Of a stretch of 6,042 bases of DNA, positions 1-5,321 are shown in pieces. The notes below the pieces were generated by a model that searched no databases, had not been told where the DNA came from, and saw only the letters and a list, made by a program, of their open reading frames with translations. The stretch covers positions 7,293 through 13,334 of the forward strand of contig DOZQ01000116.1 of assembly GCA_003517915.1 (NCBI GenBank), in the 5' to 3' direction. Source of the DNA: Oscillospiraceae bacterium. GTDB lineage: Bacteria; Bacillota; Clostridia; Oscillospirales; Acutalibacteraceae. The first letter of the stretch is position 1. Every line of letters starts with the position of its first letter. Made by a program: the position numbers and the translations under genes.

Positions 1-19
1 CTATAATTATTTCAGTAGT

Positions 20-48
20 ATTATACGCATATTTCCCCAAAAAAGCAA
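20..48 (-). promoter_or_regulatory. Sigma-A-type promoter for a gene beyond the left edge
   Basis: Read on the minus strand, a -35 box TTGCTT (43-48) is followed by a 17-nt spacer and a perfect -10 box TATAAT (20-25). This predicts a transcript starting near position 13 and running out of the window at the left edge. It suggests that the next gene is also on the minus strand and is transcribed separately from the kinase-like gene that ends at 235. The -10 and the spacing are ideal; the -35 matches consensus at four of six bases. Confidence 0.5.
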
Positions 49-59
49 TAGAAAACGGG

Positions 60-98
60 TAAAAATAAATAAGCGCCGCCAGCCAGCGGAAACCGCGG
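60..98 (-). terminator. Possible weak terminator after the dehydratase/kinase-like pair
   Basis: On the minus strand a short GC-rich hairpin (CCGC at 89-86 pairing GCGG at 79-76, six-base loop) is followed by a T-rich stretch ending in TTTTT near 65-61. An alternative overlapping hairpin pairs 93-96 with 86-89. The stem has only four pairs, so this is a position-based guess: it lies about 140 nt after the last stop codon and before the next promoter. Confidence 0.25.
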
Positions 99-234
99 AT
101 TTTCGGGTTTAACCGAGCACTCGGAAAGGGCGGGTTTTATACAATTTTCCGATTATTTATGATAGGGGAAGCCACCCACCGTCCGCAGGGATACCGTCTC
201 CCGTGAAAGCTCAAACCTTACACGTCACCTAAGG

Positions 235-748
235 CTAATCCGATTCCCCCAGCATATCGCGCAGAAAGCTCATAAAGCTGTTTTCCAGCAAATCCATAGG
301 CTCGTTGTTTATATAAACGCGGTCATAGGCGTAACCCTCCACGCCGTCGTCCGAGTCGTTGCCCATCGGCCTACCCGCGCCGCCATTTCTTTTGACCAGC
401 AGTGTAAATTTCCGGCAGTGCACCGCGCTCAGAAATTTTTCTATCTCACGGGGCTCCCTTATGTGCACAAACATAAGCTCATGCGGCCCATTCATGAATT
501 TCGCGTATTCCTCCGACAAATAAAGTCCCGGCAGATCGTTATATTCGGTAAATATCCGTTTTAAGTCCGAAAGCAGCTTACGGGATTTCGGATTCTTCAT
601 GCCGTTCCAGCCAGCTATCCGCGCTATTTCCTTGACCGGGGTTATGGAGGAAACGCTAACCGCGTCTGTAATGCCGCGCTGTAATACCGCAAAGGGTATC
701 CTTGCCCGCGCCGCCCGCACCGTTAATTACGATCACCGTTTTTTCCAT
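235..748 (-). pseudogene. P-loop kinase-like protein, apparent +1 frameshift
   Basis: The 5' part starts at ATG 748 and reads 30 residues with a Walker A nucleotide-binding loop (GAGGAGKDT, Lys16) before a TAG at 658-656. The next frame, open from 720, carries the rest: VSVSSITPVKEIARIAGW, then SRKLLSDLK, LFVHIRE-like and NASDD-like segments, to the stop at 235. Skipping one base near 661 joins them after HYRR into a 170-residue protein. From memory this matches an uncharacterised P-loop kinase-like family of Firmicutes in which HY is followed about four residues later by VSSITP; the substrate is unknown. The ATG overlaps the end of the dehydratase gene by 16 nt and has GAAGGG 10 nt upstream (759-764), so it was built as the second gene of that operon. 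It may be a real pseudogene or a sequencing or assembly error. The shift site has no obvious slippery character. The family match is solid; the broken state rests on one base. Confidence 0.7.
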
Positions 749-1773
749 TTGGCGATTTCCCTTCTTATATACGGCAGCTCCATCAGCTTTTCCTTTACCT
801 GTTCTACGCTCAGCAGCGTGGTGTTATTGGAATTAAATTCGCTGACAGCGCTTGGACTCACGCCGTTCCCAATAAAATATTTGTCGTAGTTAAGATCGCG
901 CTTGTCCGATGGTACACGGTAATAATTTCCAAGGTCGACCGCGACGGCGCATTCCTCATTGGTCAGCAATGTTTCAAACAGCTTTTCCCCGTGCCGTATC
1001 CCAATGATTTTTATATCGTCAGGCACGTCAAACAACTCTGTTATCGCTTTGGCCAAAACTCCTATGGTGCAAGCCGGAGCCTTTTGCACCAAAATATCTC
1101 CGGTCTGCGCTTTTTCAAAGGCGCAGAGCACCAAATCAATAGCCTCGTCAAGGCTCATAATAAACCGCGTCATGGTGGGATCGGTGACGCTCAGCGGCTG
1201 CCCCGCCTTTATCTGGCTTATGAACAGGGGGATCACACTGCCTCTTGAGCACATGACATTCCCGTACCGCGTCCCGCAGATAACCGTGCCGCCCGGGGCG
1301 ACCGTACGGGATTTCGCGATAAACACCTTTTCCATCATCGCCTTTGAGGTACCCATCGCGTTGACAGGATAAGCCGCCTTGTCTGTCGACAGGCATATCA
1401 CCTTTTTTACGCCGGCTTCCACAGCGGCGGTCAAGACATTTTCGGTGCCGAAAACGTTGGTTTTAACTGCCTCAAGCGGAAAAAATTCACATGACGGAAC
1501 CTGCTTGAGCGCGGCGGCGTGAAAAACATAATCCACGCCGTACATGGCGTTTTTTATCGAGGCTATATCTCTTACGTCCCCGATATAATATTTTATCTTG
1601 GAACCCGCCGACGGATATTTCGACAGATATTTGTGCCGCATGTCGTCCTGCTTTTTCTCGTCCCGTGAAAAAACGCGTATCTCACCTATATCGGTTTCAA
1701 AAAACCGGTCGAGCGCCGCGTTTCCGAAGGAGCCAGTTCCACCGGTTATAAGCAGGGTTTTATCCTTAAACAT
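733..1773 (-). CDS. capE: UDP-GlcNAc 4,6-dehydratase, CapE/FnlA type
   Basis: An extended short-chain dehydrogenase/reductase that converts UDP-N-acetylglucosamine to a 4-keto-6-deoxy sugar nucleotide; CapE/FnlA enzymes also invert C5, the first step toward UDP-N-acetyl-L-fucosamine for capsule or O-antigen-like polymers. It acts in the cytosol. Visible are the NAD(P)-binding motif TGGTGSFG near the N-terminus, FSRDEKKQDDMR, GDVRD, FHAAALKQVPSCEFFPLEA, LSTDKAAYPVNAMGTSK, GTRYGNVMCSRGSVIPLF, DPTMTRFIMS and RHGEKLFETLL. The usual YxxxK pair is replaced by MxxxK (Met140, Lys144 from this start), as in CapE. The long C-terminal part with YRVP, RDLNY and EFNSNNT also matches CapE, and at 346 residues the length is normal. 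A longer reading begins three codons earlier at ATG 1782, but AAAGGG at 1783-1788 touches that codon and is 9 nt from ATG 1773, so 1773 is preferred. It is driven by the promoter at 1812-1840 and overlaps the kinase-like gene by 16 nt. A partner epimerase or reductase is not in the window. Confidence 0.93.
   Translation of the reverse strand: MFKDKTLLITGGTGSFGNAALDRFFETDIGEIRVFSRDEKKQDDMRHKYLSKYPSAGSKIKYYIGDVRDIASIKNAMYGVDYVFHAAALKQVPSCEFFPLEAVKTNVFGTENVLTAAVEAGVKKVICLSTDKAAYPVNAMGTSKAMMEKVFIAKSRTVAPGGTVICGTRYGNVMCSRGSVIPLFISQIKAGQPLSVTDPTMTRFIMSLDEAIDLVLCAFEKAQTGDILVQKAPACTIGVLAKAITELFDVPDDIKIIGIRHGEKLFETLLTNEECAVAVDLGNYYRVPSDKRDLNYDKYFIGNGVSPSAVSEFNSNNTTLLSVEQVKEKLMELPYIRREIAKWKKR
759..764 (-). 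promoter_or_regulatory. Ribosome binding site deciding the kinase-like start at 748
   Basis: GAAGGG on the minus strand lies 10 nt before ATG 748. It sits inside the 3' end of the dehydratase gene, fits coupled translation, and supports a start that includes the Walker A loop rather than the ATG at 720 in the other frame. Confidence 0.5.
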
Positions 1774-1782
1774 GAAGTTCAT

Positions 1783-1788
1783 CCCTTT
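1783..1788 (-). promoter_or_regulatory. Ribosome binding site deciding the dehydratase start
   Basis: AAAGGG on the minus strand directly abuts ATG 1782 but stands 9 nt from the in-frame ATG 1773, so the downstream codon is the more likely start. The resulting N-terminus (MFKDKTLLITGG) also resembles known CapE proteins. Confidence 0.6.
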
Positions 1789-1811
1789 GATCGTAAAATT
1801 TGCTCAATAGG

Positions 1812-1840
1812 ATGATAGCATGACCGGGAACAATTGTCAA
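1812..1840 (-). promoter_or_regulatory. Near-consensus sigma-A promoter of the dehydratase operon
   Basis: On the minus strand a perfect -35 TTGACA (1840-1835) and a -10 TATCAT (1817-1812, five of six) are separated by exactly 17 nt. The predicted start near 1805 gives a leader of about 30 nt before ATG 1773. An 8-bp palindrome ACAATTGT (1830-1837) overlaps the -35. The promoter makes the dehydratase pair independent of the signal-peptidase-like gene upstream. Confidence 0.75.
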
Positions 1841-1849
1841 TCCAAGCGC

Positions 1850-2220
1850 GTCGCCCCGAAGCCGCAAAAAATGATTGGCGGAGAGAAAAACCGCATTTGA
1901 AGAGAGTTTGCGGAGCAAACTCAGCGGATTTTCGAGCTGGAATGAATTTTTCGCGACAGCGGAGGAAGCGAAAGCGTGCCGACCGGCTGCGCCGGGGCGT
2001 TCGCTTCGCGTTTACACGAATAAAGGTTAGGCAAAAATTACGAATCTTATGCATCGCCCTCGTAGACGTTTGCGCAGAGCGCCCGAGGCCGGAAAAATGA
2101 CGGAGACGAGAAAATCGCCTGAAAAAGATTTGGAAGAATTCCAAATCAGGCGGTTTGACTACATACTCAAAACGCCTCGTTCCCGGGAAATGGCATTCCC
2201 AAAGTACAAGGCGTAGTAAA
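1850..2220. repeat. Gene-free stretch dense in inverted repeats, candidate intergenic repeat element
   Basis: Between the stop at 2279 and the promoter at 1840 there is no convincing gene. Reading along the plus strand the stretch contains a perfect 8-bp hairpin at 1904-1922 (loop GGA); nested stems at 1965-1972/2000-2007 around 1983-1987/1991-1995; nested stems 2058-2062/2084-2088 around 2072-2075/2079-2082; a bulged hairpin 2116-2152 whose inner part is a perfect 9-bp stem (2127-2135/2139-2147); and an outer pair 2158-2162/2213-2217 with 2172-2177/2209-2214 enclosing the palindrome TTCCCGGGAA (2180-2189). Both strands stay open for long distances here, giving Arg- and Phe-rich readings of non-protein character. 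Such regularity suggests a multicopy intergenic element or structured RNA. No terminal repeats or target duplication could be identified, and copy number cannot be seen from one window. Confidence 0.4.
2122..2147 (-). terminator. Hairpin with T-tract, possible terminator of the signal-peptidase-like gene
   Basis: On the minus strand a perfect 9-bp stem (2147-2139 pairing 2135-2127, three-base loop) is directly followed by five T (2126-2122), about 130 nt after the stop at 2279. The stem is AT-rich and the T-tract short. It is also part of the larger repeat-rich stretch, so its role as a terminator is a guess. Confidence 0.35.
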
Positions 2221-2238
2221 TTCTATATGCCTATACGC

Positions 2239-2272
2239 AAAAACGCCACGCGCCGGCTTTTTTACGCGTTTT
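2239..2272 (-). terminator. Possible weak hairpin terminator just after the signal-peptidase-like gene
   Basis: AAAACGC (2272-2266 on the minus strand) can pair with GCGTTTT (2246-2240), and the second arm supplies a five-base T run. The loop is 19 nt, long for an efficient terminator. It begins seven bases after the stop at 2279. Confidence 0.3.
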
Positions 2273-2278
2273 CACAAT

Positions 2279-3853
2279 TCACCGTACAGCGCGTGACGTT
2301 TTTGGCCGCCTTATACCTCTGAACCGGAAATAGAATAAGACAAAAAAAACAATCAGAGATAGTCCCAGCAAAACAAAGGCCACCCATATATTTTTACTTA
2401 TAAAATCAAGAAAGAACCCTACGCCTGGAACACAGACGGCGGCAACGCCTATAACGCTTGACGCGGGAACAAGACCATAATTGGTATATGCGTTTTCGTC
2501 TCCCTGTGTTTCAAAAAGCCGTTCGCCGTTTTCGTCAATTTTTTCAATCACCCCAGAGACACGGCAGATCACTGTCAACTGATCAAAAAGCTTAATCGCG
2601 ATTTCGTCGCCGACTTCAATCTCATCCGGATCGACAGAGCGCACAATTACCAAAGTCCCCTTAGGCGTATCACTGTACGCGCTGTCTGAAAGCACGCTGA
2701 AAAACGAATATCCCAAAATGGGATTAGAACCCCTGCCGACCGCCAGTGTAAGAAAAACCGTGAAAACCAAAAGCACAAAAATCACCGTGTAAAAAGCCAC
2801 TCCGGAGGCTATTTTCCTGCCCAAAGAAGGTTTTTTGGGTTTGGCGTGCGTCCCTGCGGCTTTTTCTTTGCCAGTAGCAGGCGCAATCTTAGAAAAGCTC
2901 CCGTCAGTCACAGAAAGCGCCTCGGAAACAGGCTTTTCTTCCTTTGCAGGCAAAGCGGTCTCCACAAAATCTTCGGAGGTTTTTTCATTCCCCTTAGACA
3001 CATCGGTCTTCGGAGTATTTTCGGCAGCTGTGGCTGCCGTTTCCGCTTTAGGCACATCGGACTCTGCAGGGCTTCCGGCAGCCCCGAATGGCACTTTGGC
3101 GGCCTTTTCTTCCTCTGAAGACAAAGCAGCCTCTACAGAAGCTTCAGGCACTTCGGCGCCGAAGCTTGTTTCATCCTGAGAAAAAACGATCTCCCGGGAG
3201 CTTTCATCGCTCCCGGCAATCGTTTGTATATCGTAACTCTCTTCATTGCGCGGGGGAAAATCACCCTGAGAACACTCGACACTCACAGTAATCGTTTCGC
3301 CGATGATATCCTCTTCGCTTTCAGGAAAAAAGCTTTCCCGGGAATCTGTGGAACTTTCATGAACCACTTCTGCGCCGCCCTCTTCTTCATGCGAAAGAAA
3401 AACGGCGTTCTGAGAAGGATCGTTGCCTTTGGTGACTTTTTCGTCTTCGGAGTACTCGTCACCCTGAGAATAGAAGCCTTCCCGGGAATCTTCGGGAATA
3501 TCGGCAGCCGTCTCGCCGCCATCTCCCTTTTCATCGGTGGAAACAACAATTTCTTGGCCGGATTCTGGGTTTTGGGCAATCAATTCGCCGCTGATCCCCT
3601 TTTCACCGGGCAAAGAAAATCTCTCTTTATTCTCTTCATTGCCCGGCAAGTCAGCAGCGAAGGAAGAAGTCCCCGAAGTGTCAGAATCCGGTGCCTCGTC
3701 TCCCAAAAAAGACTCTTGTTCCACTTTCAGCAAAAGTTCTTCCCATGAAAGAGGCTTATTAAGAGAAGGGACAAGATCGGGTGTGGATCCAGTGACCTCC
3801 GGGGATGATTTCCCATCTTCACTGCGCAGCAGATCATCGCTCCGATTTTCCAT
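2279..3853 (-). CDS. Signal peptidase I-like (S26B) membrane protein with repetitive acidic N-terminus and altered active site
   Basis: A 524-residue protein from ATG 3853. Residues 1-345 are Ser/Glu/Asp-rich and low in complexity, with 24-residue tandem repeats at about 75-242. A membrane helix spans about 346-373, an S26B (SipW-like) peptidase domain 376-485, and a second helix 488-509 ends in a basic tail. Positive charges flanking both helices suggest cytosolic termini and an external protease domain. The domain keeps GYSFFSVLSDS with the candidate catalytic Ser391, PKGTLVIV, GDEIAIK and TQGDEN. However, the usual Ser-Met is Ser-Ala (Ala392), the catalytic His of the family (THR motif) is Cys430, and a second acidic position after GDEN is Asn458. 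It may therefore be inactive or work differently. The function of the acidic region is unknown. An upstream in-frame TTG at 3949 would add 32 residues but has no ribosome binding site, whereas AAAAGGAG lies 11 nt before ATG 3853. It appears to be transcribed alone from the 3950-4126 gap. Family assignment is firm; activity is open. Confidence 0.85.
   Translation of the reverse strand: MENRSDDLLRSEDGKSSPEVTGSTPDLVPSLNKPLSWEELLLKVEQESFLGDEAPDSDTSGTSSFAADLPGNEENKERFSLPGEKGISGELIAQNPESGQEIVVSTDEKGDGGETAADIPEDSREGFYSQGDEYSEDEKVTKGNDPSQNAVFLSHEEEGGAEVVHESSTDSRESFFPESEEDIIGETITVSVECSQGDFPPRNEESYDIQTIAGSDESSREIVFSQDETSFGAEVPEASVEAALSSEEEKAAKVPFGAAGSPAESDVPKAETAATAAENTPKTDVSKGNEKTSEDFVETALPAKEEKPVSEALSVTDGSFSKIAPATGKEKAAGTHAKPKKPSLGRKIASGVAFYTVIFVLLVFTVFLTLAVGRGSNPILGYSFFSVLSDSAYSDTPKGTLVIVRSVDPDEIEVGDEIAIKLFDQLTVICRVSGVIEKIDENGERLFETQGDENAYTNYGLVPASSVIGVAAVCVPGVGFFLDFISKNIWVAFVLLGLSLIVFFVLFYFRFRGIRRPKTSRAVR
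3128..3631 (-). repeat. 72-bp tandem repeats (24-residue units, 144-bp higher-order period)
   Basis: Seven degenerate units of 22-25 residues follow one another within the acidic region of the signal-peptidase-like protein. A typical unit starts with a Phe near position 3-4, has an acidic pair near 8-9, Gly/Glu near 13-14, and ends in Ser-Arg or Ser-Gln. At DNA level TCCCGGGA recurs at 3192, 3336 and 3480, exactly 144 nt apart, marking Ser-Arg boundaries. CTGAGA at the alternate Ser-Gln boundaries recurs at 3266 and 3410, also 144 nt apart. The array therefore seems to have grown by duplication of two-unit blocks. Confidence 0.8.
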
Positions 3854-3864
3854 ACGGCTGTTTA

Positions 3865-3872
3865 CTCCTTTT
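3865..3872 (-). promoter_or_regulatory. Ribosome binding site supporting the start at 3853
   Basis: AAAAGGAG on the minus strand lies 11 nt upstream of ATG 3853. The spacing is slightly long but the match to the anti-Shine-Dalgarno sequence is good, while the alternative TTG at 3949 is preceded only by AT-rich sequence without such a match. Confidence 0.55.
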
Positions 3873-4047
3873 CGTGCACGGCCGACAACTGTTGCCGAAT
3901 CATCGGACGGACTATGCAGAGCTTTCAGCAGATCAAGCGATTTGCGCAAACATATATTAGCACATAAAACCGCGCTTTTATAATAATTCTGCTGAATGGT
4001 AGTTTTTTTTTACCCAGTAGCGGTAGCGGCAACCAGAAAGTATTCTG

Positions 4048-4094
4048 GAGCAATTTAATCTATTATAGCTCATACGTAAAGAATCAAATTGCTC
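4048..4094 (-). promoter_or_regulatory. Promoter with TATAAT box inside a long inverted repeat
   Basis: On the minus strand a perfect -10 TATAAT (4067-4062) has only a poor -35 at 17-nt spacing (AATTTG, 4090-4085). Arms GAGCAATTT (4094-4086) and AAATTGCTC (4056-4048) form a perfect 9-bp inverted repeat with a 29-nt gap. One arm overlies the -35 and the other the expected start site near 4055. This layout suggests an activator- or repressor-controlled promoter for the signal-peptidase-like gene. A second perfect hairpin (4033-4038/4043-4048) lies just inside the predicted leader. No terminator-like T run follows the repeat in the transcribed direction. Confidence 0.5.
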
Positions 4095-4126
4095 TAAAAT
4101 AATAATAGTTTTTTAAAAAAGAAAAC

Positions 4127-4309
4127 TCATGTTTGCTCCGGCTTTTTTGATTTAGCTTTAGGCTGTTCTCCCTTTTCTTTTCCGCCCTCTGCGATACCGC
4201 AAAATCCGTCGAGGTCATTTACCTTTTTGCGGGTTCTTATCTTTATTACAATTCCCGAAATAAGAATGGCCGCCACGACTCCCAGGCTTATCCAATTAAT
4301 TAAAGTCAT
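4127..4309 (-). CDS. Small single-pass membrane protein, 60 residues
   Basis: The protein starts MTLINWISLG, has one membrane helix at about residues 4-23, then a basic stretch (KIRTRKKV), a short NDLDGFCGIAEGG segment with a lone Cys37, and a Lys/Glu-rich tail. Positive charges after the helix suggest an external N-terminus and a cytosolic tail. I recognise no family. The ATG at 4309 overlaps the end of the His/Cys-repeat gene by 14 nt and has GAGGGAG 10 nt upstream (4320-4326). A longer reading from GTG 4348 is possible but less supported. It is the last gene of the regulator operon, and the coupling suggests it works with the His/Cys-repeat protein in the membrane. It could be an accessory subunit or a precursor peptide; nothing in the sequence decides. 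Confidence 0.65.
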   Translation of the reverse strand: MTLINWISLGVVAAILISGIVIKIRTRKKVNDLDGFCGIAEGGKEKGEQPKAKSKKPEQT

Positions 4310-5321
4310 AGTTTTCGGTCTCCCTCTTTTCCATAAAGCGTTTTTCACGGTATTTCTTTTTTCTTGCCCTATCCCAAAAAACCAGACAGAGGTCGGAATA
4401 AATTAGCAGGGAAAAAACAATCAGCGAAGAAAAGCTCACGGATCCCAGCGCCGCGTCGACCTCATTGAAAACGGCTTTTTTCGCAAGCGCCGCAATAGGT
4501 TCCTCGCGGCGCAGCCCGCATTGTAAGCACTCCATGTATCTAAGCCCCTGAACACCCGCGGCCGGGGCGGTTTCGACCGTCCATCCGCCGAATTCATGCC
4601 GCCCGATTGCGGGTTCACTCACCAAATAAGAATGGCCGCAGTCAGTGCAGGTAAAGCTCGTTTCGCCCGGCTCTTCACAACCGGGCGCTTTTATAACCTT
4701 GCTTTGATACCGATGACCCGAAGGTTCCCCAAACTCCTCGGTATAGGTGTCGCCGCACACGTCGCACTCAAAGGTTTTGCTCCCCGCTTTTTTGCAGTCC
4801 GGCTCAATTGTCTCGGTGACGACATAATTGTGCCCCGCCGCGGCTCCCGCGAACTCAGAATAGCTTGCCCCGCAAAGCGAGCAGGTATACACGCTGAAGC
4901 CGTCGTCCGTGCAGCTTGCCGGAATAAATCTTTTGGTGTATTTGTGGCCTGTGGCCGGAATGACCTCGGTTTGAGAATTCGTGCCGTGCTTGACGCAAGT
5001 CCTTCGGCGCAGGCCGTCCTGTGTGCAGGTGGGTTCCTTTTCGGTCACCCAGTCTCCCCAGACATGATCGGTGGACAACAGAATATTGACGTAGACCCTT
5101 CCACACACCTCACACCTATAGGTCACTCTGCCGTTTTCGGTTTCGGTCGCGGCTTCATATTCTATGATTTTATCCCTGTGCTCTGCGGCGGGACATTCAT
5201 ATCCGGCCGCAAATGAAGTAATGCCCCCCGAAGAAAATACGGCGAGCACGACAGTTATCAAAGAAATCAAAATCCTCCGCCATCGTCTCATCACTGCAAG
5301 CATCCCCTTTAACGTCCTCAT
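4296..5321 (-). CDS. Exported, membrane-anchored protein with five His/Cys repeats
   Basis: 341 residues in this reading. An Arg-rich start and a hydrophobic core (about 17-38, ILISLITVVLAVF) form a signal peptide ending near SFAAG; no lipobox Cys is placed for lipidation. The outer part (40-290) holds a half unit (C43, C70-x2-C73), then five units of 38-40 residues beginning at His86, 126, 164, 203 and 242. Full units have His, a Cys after Pro or Ser/Asp/Gly, and CxxC, as in 126/137/147/150, 164/176/186/189 and 203/215/225/228. Unit 1 has C109-x2-H112, and unit 5 lacks the first Cys. A membrane helix (about 296-316) and a very basic tail (RARKKKYREKR) follow, so the C-terminus is cytosolic. 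Metal binding or disulfides are possible; the function is unknown. The start overlaps the regulator stop (ATGA). AAAGGGG at 5304-5310 would better serve GTG 5294 or ATG 5291, which give a more typical signal peptide, so the start is uncertain by up to 10 codons. Confidence 0.8.
   Translation of the reverse strand: MRTLKGMLAVMRRWRRILISLITVVLAVFSSGGITSFAAGYECPAAEHRDKIIEYEAATETENGRVTYRCEVCGRVYVNILLSTDHVWGDWVTEKEPTCTQDGLRRRTCVKHGTNSQTEVIPATGHKYTKRFIPASCTDDGFSVYTCSLCGASYSEFAGAAAGHNYVVTETIEPDCKKAGSKTFECDVCGDTYTEEFGEPSGHRYQSKVIKAPGCEEPGETSFTCTDCGHSYLVSEPAIGRHEFGGWTVETAPAAGVQGLRYMECLQCGLRREEPIAALAKKAVFNEVDAALGSVSFSSLIVFSLLIYSDLCLVFWDRARKKKYREKRFMEKRETENYDFN
4320..4326 (-). promoter_or_regulatory. Ribosome binding site deciding the small membrane protein start
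   Basis: GAGGGAG on the minus strand lies 10 nt upstream of ATG 4309, within the 3' end of the preceding gene. It favours ATG 4309 over the GTG at 4348. Confidence 0.5.
4518..5066 (-). repeat. Five tandem His/Cys (H-C-CxxC) protein repeats
   Basis: Repeat period is 40, 38, 39 and 39 residues, counted from the leading His of each unit. The recurring order is Gly-His-x-Tyr/Phe or His-x-Trp, a mid-unit Cys usually followed by an acidic or Gly-containing turn, an aromatic or Arg residue, then CxxCG. The first unit ends in CxxH and the last has lost the mid-unit Cys, so three central units are complete. Confidence 0.8.

Larger units (their letters stand above)
1..234. other. Gene-free left end with small inverted repeats
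   Basis: No convincing coding region is present in these 234 nt. Visible structure consists of a perfect short palindrome at 113-124 (CCGAG-CA-CTCGG), the GC-rich hairpins at 76-96, and a cluster at 165-249 that could fold as a branched RNA: 165-173 pairing 233-236 and 245-249, a hairpin 202-209/217-224 with one mismatch, and a small hairpin 188-191/199-202. The cluster runs into the 3' end of the kinase-like gene. It matches no riboswitch or small RNA family that I could recognise. Confidence 0.35.

Noticed and set aside
165..235. T-box or cobalamin riboswitch based on GGGTGG and GGGA words
   Set aside because: The conserved T-box core (GGTGG followed by an ACCGCG-type end) and the cobalamin core elements are not present in the right order, and no gene start follows nearby on either strand.
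656..675. Programmed frameshifting in the kinase-like gene
   Set aside because: The shift region (CGC GGT TAG) allows no good re-pairing of the tRNA after a +1 move, and no stimulatory ribosome-site-like sequence or pseudoknot was seen nearby; an insertion or sequence error is simpler.
1834..2100. 88-codon plus-strand open frame
   Set aside because: It mirrors the hairpin-rich stretch, is highly basic, and has no ribosome binding site or neighbour on that strand.
1779..2144. 121-codon open frame on the minus strand upstream of the dehydratase
   Set aside because: It is Arg/Phe/Ser-rich without domain character, overlaps the strong promoter and ribosome site of the dehydratase, and lies over nested hairpins; the opposite strand is equally open.
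3128..3631. CRISPR-like array
   Set aside because: The 72-bp periodicity lies within a reading frame, units are divergent, and there are no identical repeats with unique spacers.
3224..3748. 174-codon plus-strand open frame
   Set aside because: It is antisense to the repeat array of the signal-peptidase-like protein; its long openness comes from the biased composition of that array.
4596..5216. 206-codon plus-strand open frame
   Set aside because: It is antisense to the His/Cys repeats, whose regular codons avoid stops on the other strand; it has no family resemblance.
4296..5321. Lipoprotein assignment for the His/Cys-repeat protein
   Set aside because: The first Cys (43) is preceded by AGYE, not a lipobox, and a C-terminal membrane helix already provides anchoring.
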